From a virus: a stretch of DNA of 38,056 bases. Below the pieces are notes generated by a model. That model did no database searches. It was not told where the DNA came from and saw nothing but the letters and a program-made list of their open reading frames with translations. The stretch is from IMG/VR virus record IMGVR_UViG_3300032046_000087, positions 1 to 38,056 of that record. The stretch is one strand, 5' to 3'. Each line of letters starts with the position of its first letter. The stretch's first letter is position 1. The position numbers were made by a program, and so were the translations under genes. Positions 14,454 to 23,180 of the stretch are shown piece by piece.

Positions 14454-15857
14454 GTGGTCGAGAAGGCAAAACTCCAAACCATGATACAGCCCAACTGGGG
14501 CGAGACGGATAAACGCGAGAAGAAGGCGGGATGCCTGATTGTGATACCCTCCAGAACGGATAAAAACAAGATCGCCTGGTGGCCGTCACAATTCGGCATC
14601 TCGCTTTCCACTCAGCAAACGCCTATGAACTTCTCGACGTGTATGTTCACCATCGAGAATCAAGAAATCGGGGACGCAAGAAACGCCGCCGTAGACTACG
14701 CCTTGAAGTCCGGTGCGGAGTATATCTTCTTCCGCGACAACGATACGTTTGCGAGGCCCGAAGCGCTTGCGACGCTTTTCTCTTTGAGGGCGGACATCGC
14801 AGGGGGAATCTACTACAACAAACAGTGGCCGTCGGAACCTCTTGTGTTCAAGTACCCACAGATGGGCGGGTATAAAGACTGGCGTTTTGGTGACGTTGTG
14901 GAATGTGATGCCATCGGTATGGGGTGTTGCCTCGTGAGGACGGAAGTGTTCGAGAAGATACCGCCGCCGTGGTTCAGGACCATAAGGGGGGCAACGGAGT
15001 TTGCCGTGGAGCCCGTAATGGACTGGGCGAAAAAGCAGATGGACGCACTCCTAAGTCCGGACAATATACACGGGGACATGACTGAGGACATCTACTTTTG
15101 TCTCAAGGCTAGGGCTGCGGGTTTCAAGGTTTACGCGCACGCGGGAGTCCAGTGCGCGCATCTCGATACCTCGACGGGGATTCTCTACGGCCACGAGGAG
15201 AAATTCGGGGATGTGGTGATGATACTCCCAGATCACCGCGTACTGTTCCACCCAAAGGCCGATTCTCCCTACTGGAAACCGCCGGAGGGAGAGGCGGAGT
15301 TTAAGCGCGATGTGGTGAAATTGAACTTAGGGGCAGGAGGCGAACGCCTGGACGGGTACATAACCGTCGACTTGTTCGACCCCCAGGCTGATGAGCAATG
15401 CGACGCGAGTGACCTGAGACTCGTAGTGGAGAAGTACGGTAGGGCTGACGAGATACGGGCGTCGCATCTCCTTGAACATCTGCCACACGTGGATACGATG
15501 AGAGTCTTGCGCAACTGGGTATGGGCATTGAAGCCAGGCGGATTGCTCAGTCTTGCGATGCCCGACCTGGAATGGTGTTTGAGGAATTGGCTTAATGCGC
15601 CAGAAGACGACGAGAAAAAGTACGGGTTCTGGCTATGGACGATATATGGCACTCAGGAAACGCCAGGGCAATACCACAAGAGCGGACTAACGAAGAATCT
15701 GTTGGAAGTCTACCTCTCTAAACTCGATCTTGAGGATATTAGGGTATGGACGGAAATGAAGGAGGAATACAGTCACGGACAACTATTTGCAGAAGCTAGG
15801 AAAAAGGCTGAGCCTTGCGGTTTGCCTACTGATCCTGTGCCTAACGTCACCGGCTAG
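14454..15857 (+). CDS. GT2-like glycosyltransferase fused to SAM methyltransferase
   Basis: The 467-residue protein has two domains. Residues about 25-260 look like a GT-A/family-2 glycosyltransferase: ENQEIGDARNAAVDYAL, the metal-binding FRDNDTF (93-99), MGCCLVRTEVF and a TED acidic motif (210-212). Residues about 287-460 look like a Rossmann methyltransferase: KLNLGAGGERLDGYITVDL (AdoMet loop), HLLEHLPH and LKPGGLLSLAMPDLE. It probably adds and methylates a sugar on virion proteins or host glycan. It starts at GTG after GGGAGGA and overlaps the next gene by 71 nt. Confidence 0.82.
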   Translation: MVEKAKLQTMIQPNWGETDKREKKAGCLIVIPSRTDKNKIAWWPSQFGISLSTQQTPMNFSTCMFTIENQEIGDARNAAVDYALKSGAEYIFFRDNDTFARPEALATLFSLRADIAGGIYYNKQWPSEPLVFKYPQMGGYKDWRFGDVVECDAIGMGCCLVRTEVFEKIPPPWFRTIRGATEFAVEPVMDWAKKQMDALLSPDNIHGDMTEDIYFCLKARAAGFKVYAHAGVQCAHLDTSTGILYGHEEKFGDVVMILPDHRVLFHPKADSPYWKPPEGEAEFKRDVVKLNLGAGGERLDGYITVDLFDPQADEQCDASDLRLVVEKYGRADEIRASHLLEHLPHVDTMRVLRNWVWALKPGGLLSLAMPDLEWCLRNWLNAPEDDEKKYGFWLWTIYGTQETPGQYHKSGLTKNLLEVYLSKLDLEDIRVWTEMKEEYSHGQLFAEARKKAEPCGLPTDPVPNVTG

Positions 15858-16572
15858 TGCCACAACTACAACCATTTACGCAACGGCCAACCGCACAGGT
15901 TGGTTGCAATGGTACTCCCCTACTGCCGATGTTTGCGACGCACCGTGGTCAACCAATGTTGCTGTAAATAGTGCCATCGTCCATATCGGAATGGAAAACG
16001 ACCAGGGCGACGGAGACCCAGAGGAACCGAGTTATTGGAACATTTATCAGGGCGTTTATAGTTATCCCCTGAGTACTCTCACCGGTACATTGGATTCAGC
16101 TCGTGTCTACATGACTGGCATAACCAAATCCGTGGCTTGCACGGGCGATCCGTATATCAACGTCTACACGGGCGACTGCCAACTTGGAGGTCAGACCTGC
16201 ACGACTACCGTAGTGATGGGCGACACAGCTAACTGCACGACGCTGAGGCGGAGGTACAAAGTCTCTGAATGGCCGACGAACGCGAGTTTTACCATGCGGG
16301 TTGACTCTTGCATCACCATCGGCGGCACTCACACTCTTGACATCCGTTTTGCCTGCGCAGTCAATCCCTTCAAGACGACTGGCGTTTGTGAATGTACTCT
16401 CGATAAGGACAACGAAATCTCGATGGTTGGGGCAACGGCGGTGAATAAACCATATCTTGTGGTCTATACGACTGAGGTCGGTGGCCGTAAACGCACGTCG
16501 GGACACGTCGTTACGGATAGGCCTGACGTGTGGCCCCTGCGAAAACAACTGATATACGGAGATGGGGAATGA
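15787..16572 (+). CDS. exported DNRLRE-like beta-sandwich protein
   Basis: The 261-residue protein begins with a Sec signal peptide (KLGKRLSLAVCLLILCLT, cleavage near SPASA). The mature part is Cys/Thr-rich with YATANRTGWLQW, YPLSTLTGTLDSARVYM and KPYLVVYTT, matching the layout of DNRLRE-type carbohydrate-binding-like domains. It is paralogous to 27915-28688. The TTG start lies inside the fusion gene; GGAGG is too far upstream to be ideal, so the exact start is uncertain. A cell-surface or fibre role is inferred. Confidence 0.65.
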   Translation: MQKLGKRLSLAVCLLILCLTSPASATTTTIYATANRTGWLQWYSPTADVCDAPWSTNVAVNSAIVHIGMENDQGDGDPEEPSYWNIYQGVYSYPLSTLTGTLDSARVYMTGITKSVACTGDPYINVYTGDCQLGGQTCTTTVVMGDTANCTTLRRRYKVSEWPTNASFTMRVDSCITIGGTHTLDIRFACAVNPFKTTGVCECTLDKDNEISMVGATAVNKPYLVVYTTEVGGRKRTSGHVVTDRPDVWPLRKQLIYGDGE

Positions 16573-17957
16573 GACCAAAGCATCAAACAATCATCATGCT
16601 TGCCGCCTTCGCGGTGCTGGCCGTTGCGACTCTCATATTACTTGCCCGGATGGGATGCGAACCCAGTAAGGCAACGGCGTATCTAGGCTCATGTGCTCCT
16701 ACGGATACACTCCATTGGCACTATGCAGTTAATGACAGCCAACCTTCCCCGCAGAACCCGACAACCGTCGTTGCCTACTTCTATATGAATGGGACACTCT
16801 ATGACAGTACCGGGATGAGCGGGAGTACCGTTCGCTACTGGTTCACGAGACCTGGAAGAGTGAATGGCAAGGTGAATGCGAGTAGCGGAGGCACGACCTA
16901 CGGATTTGGTGAAGTTTTGTACAAGACCACGATCCAAGGTCTCACGATAGTGACCAGCGACTCGTGGACGGTTGACTCTTTGCATACCGCGGATGGGAAT
17001 ATCAGGAATCTTGACGGCTCTGTTTCGGCGGCAAAGACACTCACGACTACGGAACGACAGGCGATTAGGGATACGATTTACCACGACTATCCGACGAGAA
17101 GCGCGGGGTACAGCGATCTTGCAGAAAGTCTCTGGATAGGTTACGTGACCAGAGTTGTAACCGGCATACCCGCCGGTACCCTTACGGTAGACGAAAGGAT
17201 GGCGATAAGAGACACGGTATGGAAGGATGGCAGGGCCGATACGGTCGGAATCCACGTGTGGAACGTGGCGACGAAGGCCGTGACCAGCATACCGGCGGCG
17301 ACGTTGACCGGGGCAGGAAGTGACAGCGTTGGCGTCCATGTCTGGAATAACCCGACACGTACGTTGACAAGTATCGCGGCGGTGACGCTTACCGAAGGCG
17401 AGCGTCAGGCAATCCGTGACTCCACCTGGTTGAGTGCACGGGCCGACAATAACCGGAACGCACAGGCGGAAAGCGTGTGGGTCGCCTACGCCACAAGAAC
17501 GCTCACGGCAAGTCCGTTCACGTCTACAAACGCAGCCCTGATCGCAGATAGTCTCGTGGCGCACGCAATCGGGGATTCGACGATGGAAGGGTATCTCCTG
17601 TTCCTCGGAACGACGGTAAGCGGCGTCCCACAGTTGACGGATACGGTCTACGCCATAGCAGTCAATATGGTGGACTGCGATACGGTCGTGTGCTCGACGG
17701 TCGTGGACACGGTATTTGCCTACGCAGAACTCGATACGATGGTTTATGAACTTGTGAGACGGATGGTCGGCCTTACGAATGAGAACTACTATATGGACGA
17801 CCTTGAGTTTACAGGTGGTCTGATGACGAGCGCAAGGATAAGACTTTACTCAAGCGCCGAGAACGTCGGGACGGAGTACGACGTCATTGCCACGTACAGG
17901 ATAACGGCTGAGTATGAGGGCAACAACCTTTTGACATATAAGGTAGTGCGTGAATGA
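16569..17957 (+). CDS. membrane-anchored or exported repeat-containing fibre-like protein
   Basis: The ATG at 16569 overlaps the previous stop. The 462-residue protein has an N-terminal hydrophobic helix (TIIMLAAFAVLAVATLILLA). It then has repeats built on ERQAIRDT and VW-x(3-5)-TRTLT-x-IPA, and a beta-rich C-terminus ending in EGNNLLTYKVVRE. Such VW..TRTLT repeats are common in phage fibre or tail proteins. A signal anchor on a fibre-like protein is unusual. It may be displayed on the host surface rather than packed in the virion. Confidence 0.6.
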   Translation: MRPKHQTIIMLAAFAVLAVATLILLARMGCEPSKATAYLGSCAPTDTLHWHYAVNDSQPSPQNPTTVVAYFYMNGTLYDSTGMSGSTVRYWFTRPGRVNGKVNASSGGTTYGFGEVLYKTTIQGLTIVTSDSWTVDSLHTADGNIRNLDGSVSAAKTLTTTERQAIRDTIYHDYPTRSAGYSDLAESLWIGYVTRVVTGIPAGTLTVDERMAIRDTVWKDGRADTVGIHVWNVATKAVTSIPAATLTGAGSDSVGVHVWNNPTRTLTSIAAVTLTEGERQAIRDSTWLSARADNNRNAQAESVWVAYATRTLTASPFTSTNAALIADSLVAHAIGDSTMEGYLLFLGTTVSGVPQLTDTVYAIAVNMVDCDTVVCSTVVDTVFAYAELDTMVYELVRRMVGLTNENYYMDDLEFTGGLMTSARIRLYSSAENVGTEYDVIATYRITAEYEGNNLLTYKVVRE

Positions 17958-18265
17958 GTCCGCCACGGGGGACGACGTTAAGAGCAACTTTGGGGAGAAC
18001 GCCCGTACCGACTGGCGTCGGAATCGCCGGGCGTGGATTCTTGCAAAAGGGGAAAACAACGTGGAGTACGGAGACGACGCCCGTGCCAACGGGAACGCCG
18101 CATACACCTACGGAGTGGACCCCAGTGGCTCGGCGCAAGACGCGATGGACGAGTGAGTTCGCGGGGGCGGTTCCTGCGGGTATAGGTGGGATTACAAACC
18201 CCAGCGGGTTGCCGTACACAAGATGGACGCTAGAAGTTAAAGGAGTTTCAGGCCATGACAGTTGA
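17954..18265 (+). CDS. hypothetical protein, Thr/Pro/Trp repeats
   Basis: The ATG overlaps the upstream stop. The 103-residue protein repeats TPVPTG twice with intervening TTWS/TEWT/TRWT patterns, suggesting a short beta or polyproline-like structure. It overlaps the adaptor gene by 11 nt. An alternative frame from 17950 to 18156 is open but ends earlier and has no coupling to the next gene. No function can be assigned. Confidence 0.5.
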   Translation: MSPPRGTTLRATLGRTPVPTGVGIAGRGFLQKGKTTWSTETTPVPTGTPHTPTEWTPVARRKTRWTSEFAGAVPAGIGGITNPSGLPYTRWTLEVKGVSGHDS

Positions 18266-18866
18266 CCAGATACTTGCGCAGGTGCGTGGGCGCGTGTTCG
18301 ATTCTACGACCACAAAAGACTTTGGGGACGCGGATATCGTAGCGTGGATCGACGCCGCGCAGTTGGAGTTTGCGTGCAGGACTAAGTGCCTGGAGGAAAT
18401 CGGAACGACTGACATAGTGAGTGGCGTGAGCGAGTATGATCTCCCCTGGAACTGTCTCGTGGTCGTGAGGGTTGGTGCGCCTGCTGGAAAAGTGGACGAG
18501 GGGACACTTGCCGAGTATGACAAATGGGTTGAGGAACACACGTCCTACGATACGACGATCTCCAGGTATCTCGTCTGGAACGACATGATAAGGGTGTGGC
18601 CTGCCCCTAATGAGGATGTTGCGGCGGGGCTCAATCTCCATTATATCCGACGGCCTGAAACCCTGGCTCTCGGGGCAACGCCTGAGATACCGACTGAGTA
18701 CCACGATGCTCTGAGCTCCTACGCCACGGCAAGGGCAAAGATGAACGATGGCGAACTTGCAGAGGCAGCTACCTATCAGGGGCAGTTCGAGGCGTGCGTC
18801 AGGCGATTCAAGAGCGAGAAGCGGAAAACCTCCGATGGTACGGCACAGATAAGGGACGTTGAATGA
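18255..18866 (+). CDS. head-tail adaptor/connector protein
   Basis: AAGGAG lies upstream of the ATG. The 203-residue protein has DFGDADIVAWIDAAQLEFA near the start, YDLPWNCLVVVRV, and a helical end (YHDALSSYATARAKM). Adaptor proteins of P22 gp4 or lambdoid gp6 type show this order: helix bundle, beta insert, C-terminal helices. It would extend the portal ring and receive the tail nozzle protein encoded next. Coupled by ATGA to the nozzle gene. Confidence 0.7.
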   Translation: MTVDQILAQVRGRVFDSTTTKDFGDADIVAWIDAAQLEFACRTKCLEEIGTTDIVSGVSEYDLPWNCLVVVRVGAPAGKVDEGTLAEYDKWVEEHTSYDTTISRYLVWNDMIRVWPAPNEDVAAGLNLHYIRRPETLALGATPEIPTEYHDALSSYATARAKMNDGELAEAATYQGQFEACVRRFKSEKRKTSDGTAQIRDVE

Positions 18867-20767
18867 GGGACTTGCAGGTACTTACACTTGATAGATTTGC
18901 TGGATTGTATACGGGCGGCGGCTCGGAAGTGCCAACGAACTCCCTAAGCGAACTCAAGAACTGCGAAATCGACGAAACGGGTCGCATTGTGCAAAGGCGC
19001 GGGTTTACTAGGATCGGGGCGGATCCACTTGGCGGGCACGCAAACGCCGTTACGGGACTATGGCGGTTTAGGAAGGCGAGCGGGTGGAGACAATTTCTAG
19101 GTACGTGCTACGATGCCCTGTTCAAGTGCACGAACGAAGGCGCGGGAACGTGGGAAGCGATCCCGGGAGCGACTATCGAAGTAGACGCGCAGGTAGGATT
19201 TGCCCAGTATGGGGACACGCTTTACTTCAGCGGCCCGACCGTAGGGCCATTCAGGTATGACGGTGTGGCAGTATATCCGGCAGGGTTGCCCGCGCCTACG
19301 GACGGGCCAGGGATCAGCGGGTCATCGTTCGGGAATGGTTCCCTTACGGCTGGAAAACACAAATGGAAGATGACGTACGTATACGGGATTTATGGGGAGA
19401 GCGAAGGGGGGCCCGAGTCGATCACGTACACGGCGACGGGGGATGACGCGAAGAGACTTACCGTGCCGACAAGTGTGCGTGGCGACGTTACGGCGATAAG
19501 ACTCTACAGAACGGACAAGTTCACAAACGACGACGACCCCGAGGCGTTCATTTTCTACAGGGTTCTTGACTTATGGACTGACGTAATATCAGAGGTATCC
19601 TACGGCGACGAAATCAAGGTTACAGGTGGAGTACCTGAGCGCACGAGCGTAGCGGATCATATAAATGACGACGATCTTGGAGGAGAGATGCAGGGCGACA
19701 AGGGTATGCCGCCCGCAGGTTCGATCCTTACGGTGTGGAACGAAAGACTATGGGTCGCTGGTTCGGCGGCGTATCCCGAACGACTGTGGTTTTCGGATAT
19801 AGGCACTGACGGTATCCCGCGGCCTGACGTTTTCGTGGACGGATATTTTAAGGACGTTACGAGCAAATACGGAGACGCCATTACGGGACTCCACGCAGTG
19901 CCCGGGGCCCTTCTCGTGGTCAAGCGGAACTCGATCTGGACTCTGACGGGAGAAGGGGTGGACACGTACTCACTGAGACAGGGCCAGGACGGAGTTGGGT
20001 GTGTCGCCCCGCGTTCTTTGGCGACCTATCGTGGTGGGGTGATCTTCCTTGGTGCTGACGGCGTGTACTCCTTTGACGGCGTTTCGGCGCAGAGGTTGAG
20101 TAAGGCCATCGAGGACGTGTTCAAGGGCCTGGAAGAGTCCGTGGTGCGCGTAGCGGCAGGCGTTGTGTACGGGCACAGATATTTTCTCTCGTACCCATCC
20201 GGGGCGACTCCGGTAAACGATTCCTACGTCTGCTTGGATTTGGACACAGGAAGATGGTCCAGGGGCGATGCTCTGGCCGCTTCGTGTTTTTGCGTGTGGA
20301 CGACCGAAGGCGATAGACGTTACATGTGGTTTGGGCACGCATCCAACGGGCACGTGTACCTAGCGGATCTCGGCGTGTACGACGATGTTACGGACGAAAT
20401 AGTGTCCGAGGTAGCGACGCAAGACCTTGATATGGGCGTGGAAGACAGGTACAAGGAATTCAGGCGTGCGTGGATCGACGCAGAGGCGTTGGACCCACTT
20501 ACCGTCTCATGGGAGTTGGACGGTATTCTGGCGAGTGGAACCGCGCAGGTTCTGGGTGACGACGTGGGGGACGATTGGGACGACTTCGATTGGGACGATG
20601 GATACTGGGGTGGCGCCATGGCCGGAGTCACGACGTTCAGGTTCCCACCGGGAACGGTTGGAAGGAAACTCAAACTCAAGATAGGTCATACCGGACAGGT
20701 GGCACCGTGGAAGGTGTCGTCTCTACGTATTGGGTTCAAAGTTAAGGAGCGTTGGAGAGGATTATGA
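18863..20767 (+). CDS. tail nozzle/stabilisation-like protein (P22 gp10 type)
   Basis: The 634-residue protein begins with DLQVLTLDRFAGLYTGG, SLSELKNCEIDETGRIVQRRGF, a pattern seen at the start of podovirus nozzle and stabilisation proteins. The bulk is beta-propeller-like with repeated strand pairs (LFSGPTVGPFRYDG style), including VWNERLWVAGSAAYPERLWFS and KRNSIWTLTGEG. It probably plugs the portal-adaptor channel and carries fibres. Very acidic loop DDWDDFDWDD near residue 575 may bind cations. Confidence 0.75.
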   Translation: MRDLQVLTLDRFAGLYTGGGSEVPTNSLSELKNCEIDETGRIVQRRGFTRIGADPLGGHANAVTGLWRFRKASGWRQFLGTCYDALFKCTNEGAGTWEAIPGATIEVDAQVGFAQYGDTLYFSGPTVGPFRYDGVAVYPAGLPAPTDGPGISGSSFGNGSLTAGKHKWKMTYVYGIYGESEGGPESITYTATGDDAKRLTVPTSVRGDVTAIRLYRTDKFTNDDDPEAFIFYRVLDLWTDVISEVSYGDEIKVTGGVPERTSVADHINDDDLGGEMQGDKGMPPAGSILTVWNERLWVAGSAAYPERLWFSDIGTDGIPRPDVFVDGYFKDVTSKYGDAITGLHAVPGALLVVKRNSIWTLTGEGVDTYSLRQGQDGVGCVAPRSLATYRGGVIFLGADGVYSFDGVSAQRLSKAIEDVFKGLEESVVRVAAGVVYGHRYFLSYPSGATPVNDSYVCLDLDTGRWSRGDALAASCFCVWTTEGDRRYMWFGHASNGHVYLADLGVYDDVTDEIVSEVATQDLDMGVEDRYKEFRRAWIDAEALDPLTVSWELDGILASGTAQVLGDDVGDDWDDFDWDDGYWGGAMAGVTTFRFPPGTVGRKLKLKIGHTGQVAPWKVSSLRIGFKVKERWRGL

Positions 20768-21432
20768 GCACTATAGTACCGGACCTGAGTTCGATTGTCG
20801 CGCACAGTAAGGCCCTGGCAGCAGCGGTCAAGGCGGCCTTCGAGACGATTTACGCCGATTACAACGGCGGGATTACGGATGTCAACTGCGCTGCGGGTAT
20901 GGGACTACAGGGGTCGAAACTCGCCGATGATACGGTTACGGGACCGAAGTTGACTGACGACGCCGTAACAAGTGATAAGGTGGCAGACGACGCAATAACG
21001 ACGGCGAAGATCGTGGACGGAGCGGTGACGGACGATAAACTTGGGGCCAACTCGGTTACGGCAACCAAGATAGGGCCGGAGGCCGTACAGGACTCGCATA
21101 TGGACTACGCCAGTGTGAAGGTGCCGCAAACGCCCGGAGTGGGAGGCAAGATGGCGTGGGGTGTGATTACTGGGTACTCTCTCGCCCAGTCCACAGAAGG
21201 GGCGATCGGTTGCACGTTTGCGACGGGGGCGGTCGGAGGGGATCCGGCTTTCAAGTCGGGGGAGACGGTCGTCGTTGTCCCAACAGCGCTTTTTGATTCG
21301 GCGGGAGGCCATTGGGTTGATCTTCAGGTGACGACACTAGACCACGATGGGTGGACTGGTGTAGCGAAAAATTCCGGTGTGGGCACTACATCTTTCTCAG
21401 TTTATTGGGTGGCGATTGGAAAGGCCGAATAG
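20764..21432 (+). CDS. tail fibre-like protein with short tandem repeats
   Basis: The ATG at 20764 overlaps the nozzle stop. The 222-residue protein has a helical N-terminus, then pentapeptide-like repeats at about 55-110 (LADDTVTGPKLTDDAVTSDK) that are typical of trimeric fibre shafts, and a beta-rich C-terminal domain (about 125-222). It resembles fibres or fibre-attachment subunits of short-tailed phages. Host receptor binding is plausible. The next gene is encoded 18 nt downstream. Confidence 0.7.
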   Translation: MSTIVPDLSSIVAHSKALAAAVKAAFETIYADYNGGITDVNCAAGMGLQGSKLADDTVTGPKLTDDAVTSDKVADDAITTAKIVDGAVTDDKLGANSVTATKIGPEAVQDSHMDYASVKVPQTPGVGGKMAWGVITGYSLAQSTEGAIGCTFATGAVGGDPAFKSGETVVVVPTALFDSAGGHWVDLQVTTLDHDGWTGVAKNSGVGTTSFSVYWVAIGKAE

Positions 21433-21450
21433 CCGAAGGAGAAGCGACAG

Positions 21451-21678
21451 ATGCCTAAAGTTGGGTCACTGACGAGGCTTGATAGGCCGGAAGACGTCGC
21501 AGTCCTAAACAGGGTGCTGGATGACGTGTACGCGACTTTGGAGGCAACGCACAAGAAGTTTACGCCGGGTGACGCGCCGAAGGAGCCCAAGGGCGTTACC
21601 CTTTACTACGATAGTGCGAGTGGTAAGTTTAAGTTTACCAAACCGGATGGGACTACGGAGACGATAACAAGTTCTTAA
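21451..21678 (+). CDS. small virion-region protein, 75 aa
   Basis: AAGGAGAAGCGACAG precedes the ATG. The helical N-terminal half (DVAVLNRVLDDVYATLEATHKK) is followed by a beta end VTLYYDSASGKFKFTKPDG. The latter recalls the short Y-D..G strand pair that ends many fibre accessory proteins. It could be a fibre chaperone or linker. No family can be named. Confidence 0.6.
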   Translation: MPKVGSLTRLDRPEDVAVLNRVLDDVYATLEATHKKFTPGDAPKEPKGVTLYYDSASGKFKFTKPDGTTETITSS

Positions 21679-21691
21679 GGAGGCGATTCTG

Positions 21692-22279
21692 ATGGCTTTG
21701 CCGTGGTGGTTACAAGGCGCTGCTGGAGCGATCTACCAACCCAAGGACGTTACTGGGCAAATGGCCGAGTGGGAAAAATCCGTTGACCCGTACTACTCGG
21801 CGGCGGCTACGCGCATGCGTAGAGCGATGGAAAAAAACCTTGGGTCGCAGCGCAGGTACCTGGGCGAGAACTTCGCTGCCAGAGGTATGTACGGCGCTGG
21901 TATGTACGGTCGTGCCCAGGAGAGACAGGGGGCGGAAGCATACGGGCAACTCGGGCAGCAGATGGGTAGCCTCGAAGAGGAACGGATGCGTGCGGCGATG
22001 CAGAGACGTATGGGTTTGGAGGACGTCGAAAGCCAGAGGGGTTACGAATCGTGGACCAACTGGCAGAAGGCGATCAGGGACTACGCGATGCGTAAAGAAG
22101 ACGAAAGGGCGCGTGCCCGAGCGGCCAGGAGCCAGATGTGGGGTTCGGCGGCGAAGGCGATCGGAAGTGCTGGCGCTATGTTCATTCCGGGAGCGGGCCC
22201 GGCCATTGCAGCGGGCATCCAGGGCGTACCGACTGGGCAAGCGGAAGAAGATTGGTACAACCCAGAGTACTACGCTTAA
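21692..22279 (+). CDS. putative internal virion/ejection protein
   Basis: AAGGAGGCGATTCTG precedes the ATG. The 195-residue protein has Met/Arg/Gln-rich amphipathic helices (MRRAMEKNLGSQRR, MRAAMQRRMGLEDVE) and a C-terminal Gly/Ala hydrophobic segment (IGSAGAMFIPGAGPAIAAGI, about 158-177). This combination is typical of small podovirus ejection proteins that leave the head first and enter the host envelope. Two more ejection-type genes follow. Confidence 0.65.
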   Translation: MALPWWLQGAAGAIYQPKDVTGQMAEWEKSVDPYYSAAATRMRRAMEKNLGSQRRYLGENFAARGMYGAGMYGRAQERQGAEAYGQLGQQMGSLEEERMRAAMQRRMGLEDVESQRGYESWTNWQKAIRDYAMRKEDERARARAARSQMWGSAAKAIGSAGAMFIPGAGPAIAAGIQGVPTGQAEEDWYNPEYYA

Positions 22280-22298
22280 TGTTAGGCGGTGATACGAA

Positions 22299-23180
22299 GT
22301 GGCTACAAACGTAGATGATGTTCTAGCGATACTCGCCGGCGGCGTAGGTGCAGGTTTCCAAAGTTACGTCCAGGCGCGCAAGGAACGCGAACAGGAAGCG
22401 TACGAACGCGCCATGCGTGAACGTCTTGAAACTGCGCGAGAGACGCAGAGGAACCTAGAGAACGAACGCGCACGGCGTGAGATGGAAATGCGCGAAAGTG
22501 CGGAAAAGCGGGATCAGGCTCTTTACGAAGCGGGACAACCAGAACGGGAATTCCATGAGTGGTATTACAAACCGCAAGTGCCTCAAGGGGCGCCGTGGGG
22601 GATACCAGTACCAAGTCCAAGGGTAGAGGAATACCGATACGGCCAAGAGGCTCTACGTGAGAAGGGAAGGCTAGCGGGGGAAGAGACTCAAGCGCAGATA
22701 CGGGAACGTGAGGCGCATGAGAGACTCTACGGAGCGCAGGCGGCATACTACGGGAGGAGACCCGGGACGACGGCGGCAGGAGGAGCAAAACCGCCAAACC
22801 CACAGGCGCAGATCAATACCCTGGGTGACGATAACCGTGCCATCAACACAAGACGGCAACAGTTGAGAAAGGACTACCCGCTTGAGGCGCTAACGACACC
22901 CGTTGAGCCGGACGAGGTGGACGCAAGCGAAGAGTACAAACAGTTGGGGGCTGATCTCCTCTACAATATGGCGGAAGTCGGTAGACTGAGAAAAGAGATC
23001 GGCCAGGCCCCGGAGACGAAACCCACGGGCAACATCACCGATGAACTGATCACGGAGTTCGCAAAGTATCCGGACAAACAGAGTGCACTTGCGGACTATC
23101 ACGCGAAGAAAGGCGACATGGAAGGGCGAGGGGCGGACGTGAAACGCATCAGAAAGAGTATAGAGAAACGATTCAAGTGA
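22299..23180 (+). CDS. coiled-coil internal virion protein
   Basis: The GTG start follows a weak GGCGGTGAT. The 293-residue protein begins with a Gly/Ala segment, then a long Glu/Arg coiled coil (about 28-75), a Pro-rich stretch, and helical C-terminal parts. It sits between two ejection-type genes and ends coupled by GTGA to the 1318-residue protein. Together they resemble the three-component ejection set of short-tailed phages. Confidence 0.6.
   Translation: MATNVDDVLAILAGGVGAGFQSYVQARKEREQEAYERAMRERLETARETQRNLENERARREMEMRESAEKRDQALYEAGQPEREFHEWYYKPQVPQGAPWGIPVPSPRVEEYRYGQEALREKGRLAGEETQAQIREREAHERLYGAQAAYYGRRPGTTAAGGAKPPNPQAQINTLGDDNRAINTRRQQLRKDYPLEALTTPVEPDEVDASEEYKQLGADLLYNMAEVGRLRKEIGQAPETKPTGNITDELITEFAKYPDKQSALADYHAKKGDMEGRGADVKRIRKSIEKRFK

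Noticed and set aside
16689-17564. 291-aa minus-strand ORF
   Set aside because: Antisense to the repeat-containing fibre-like gene; Arg/Cys/His composition typical of shadows.
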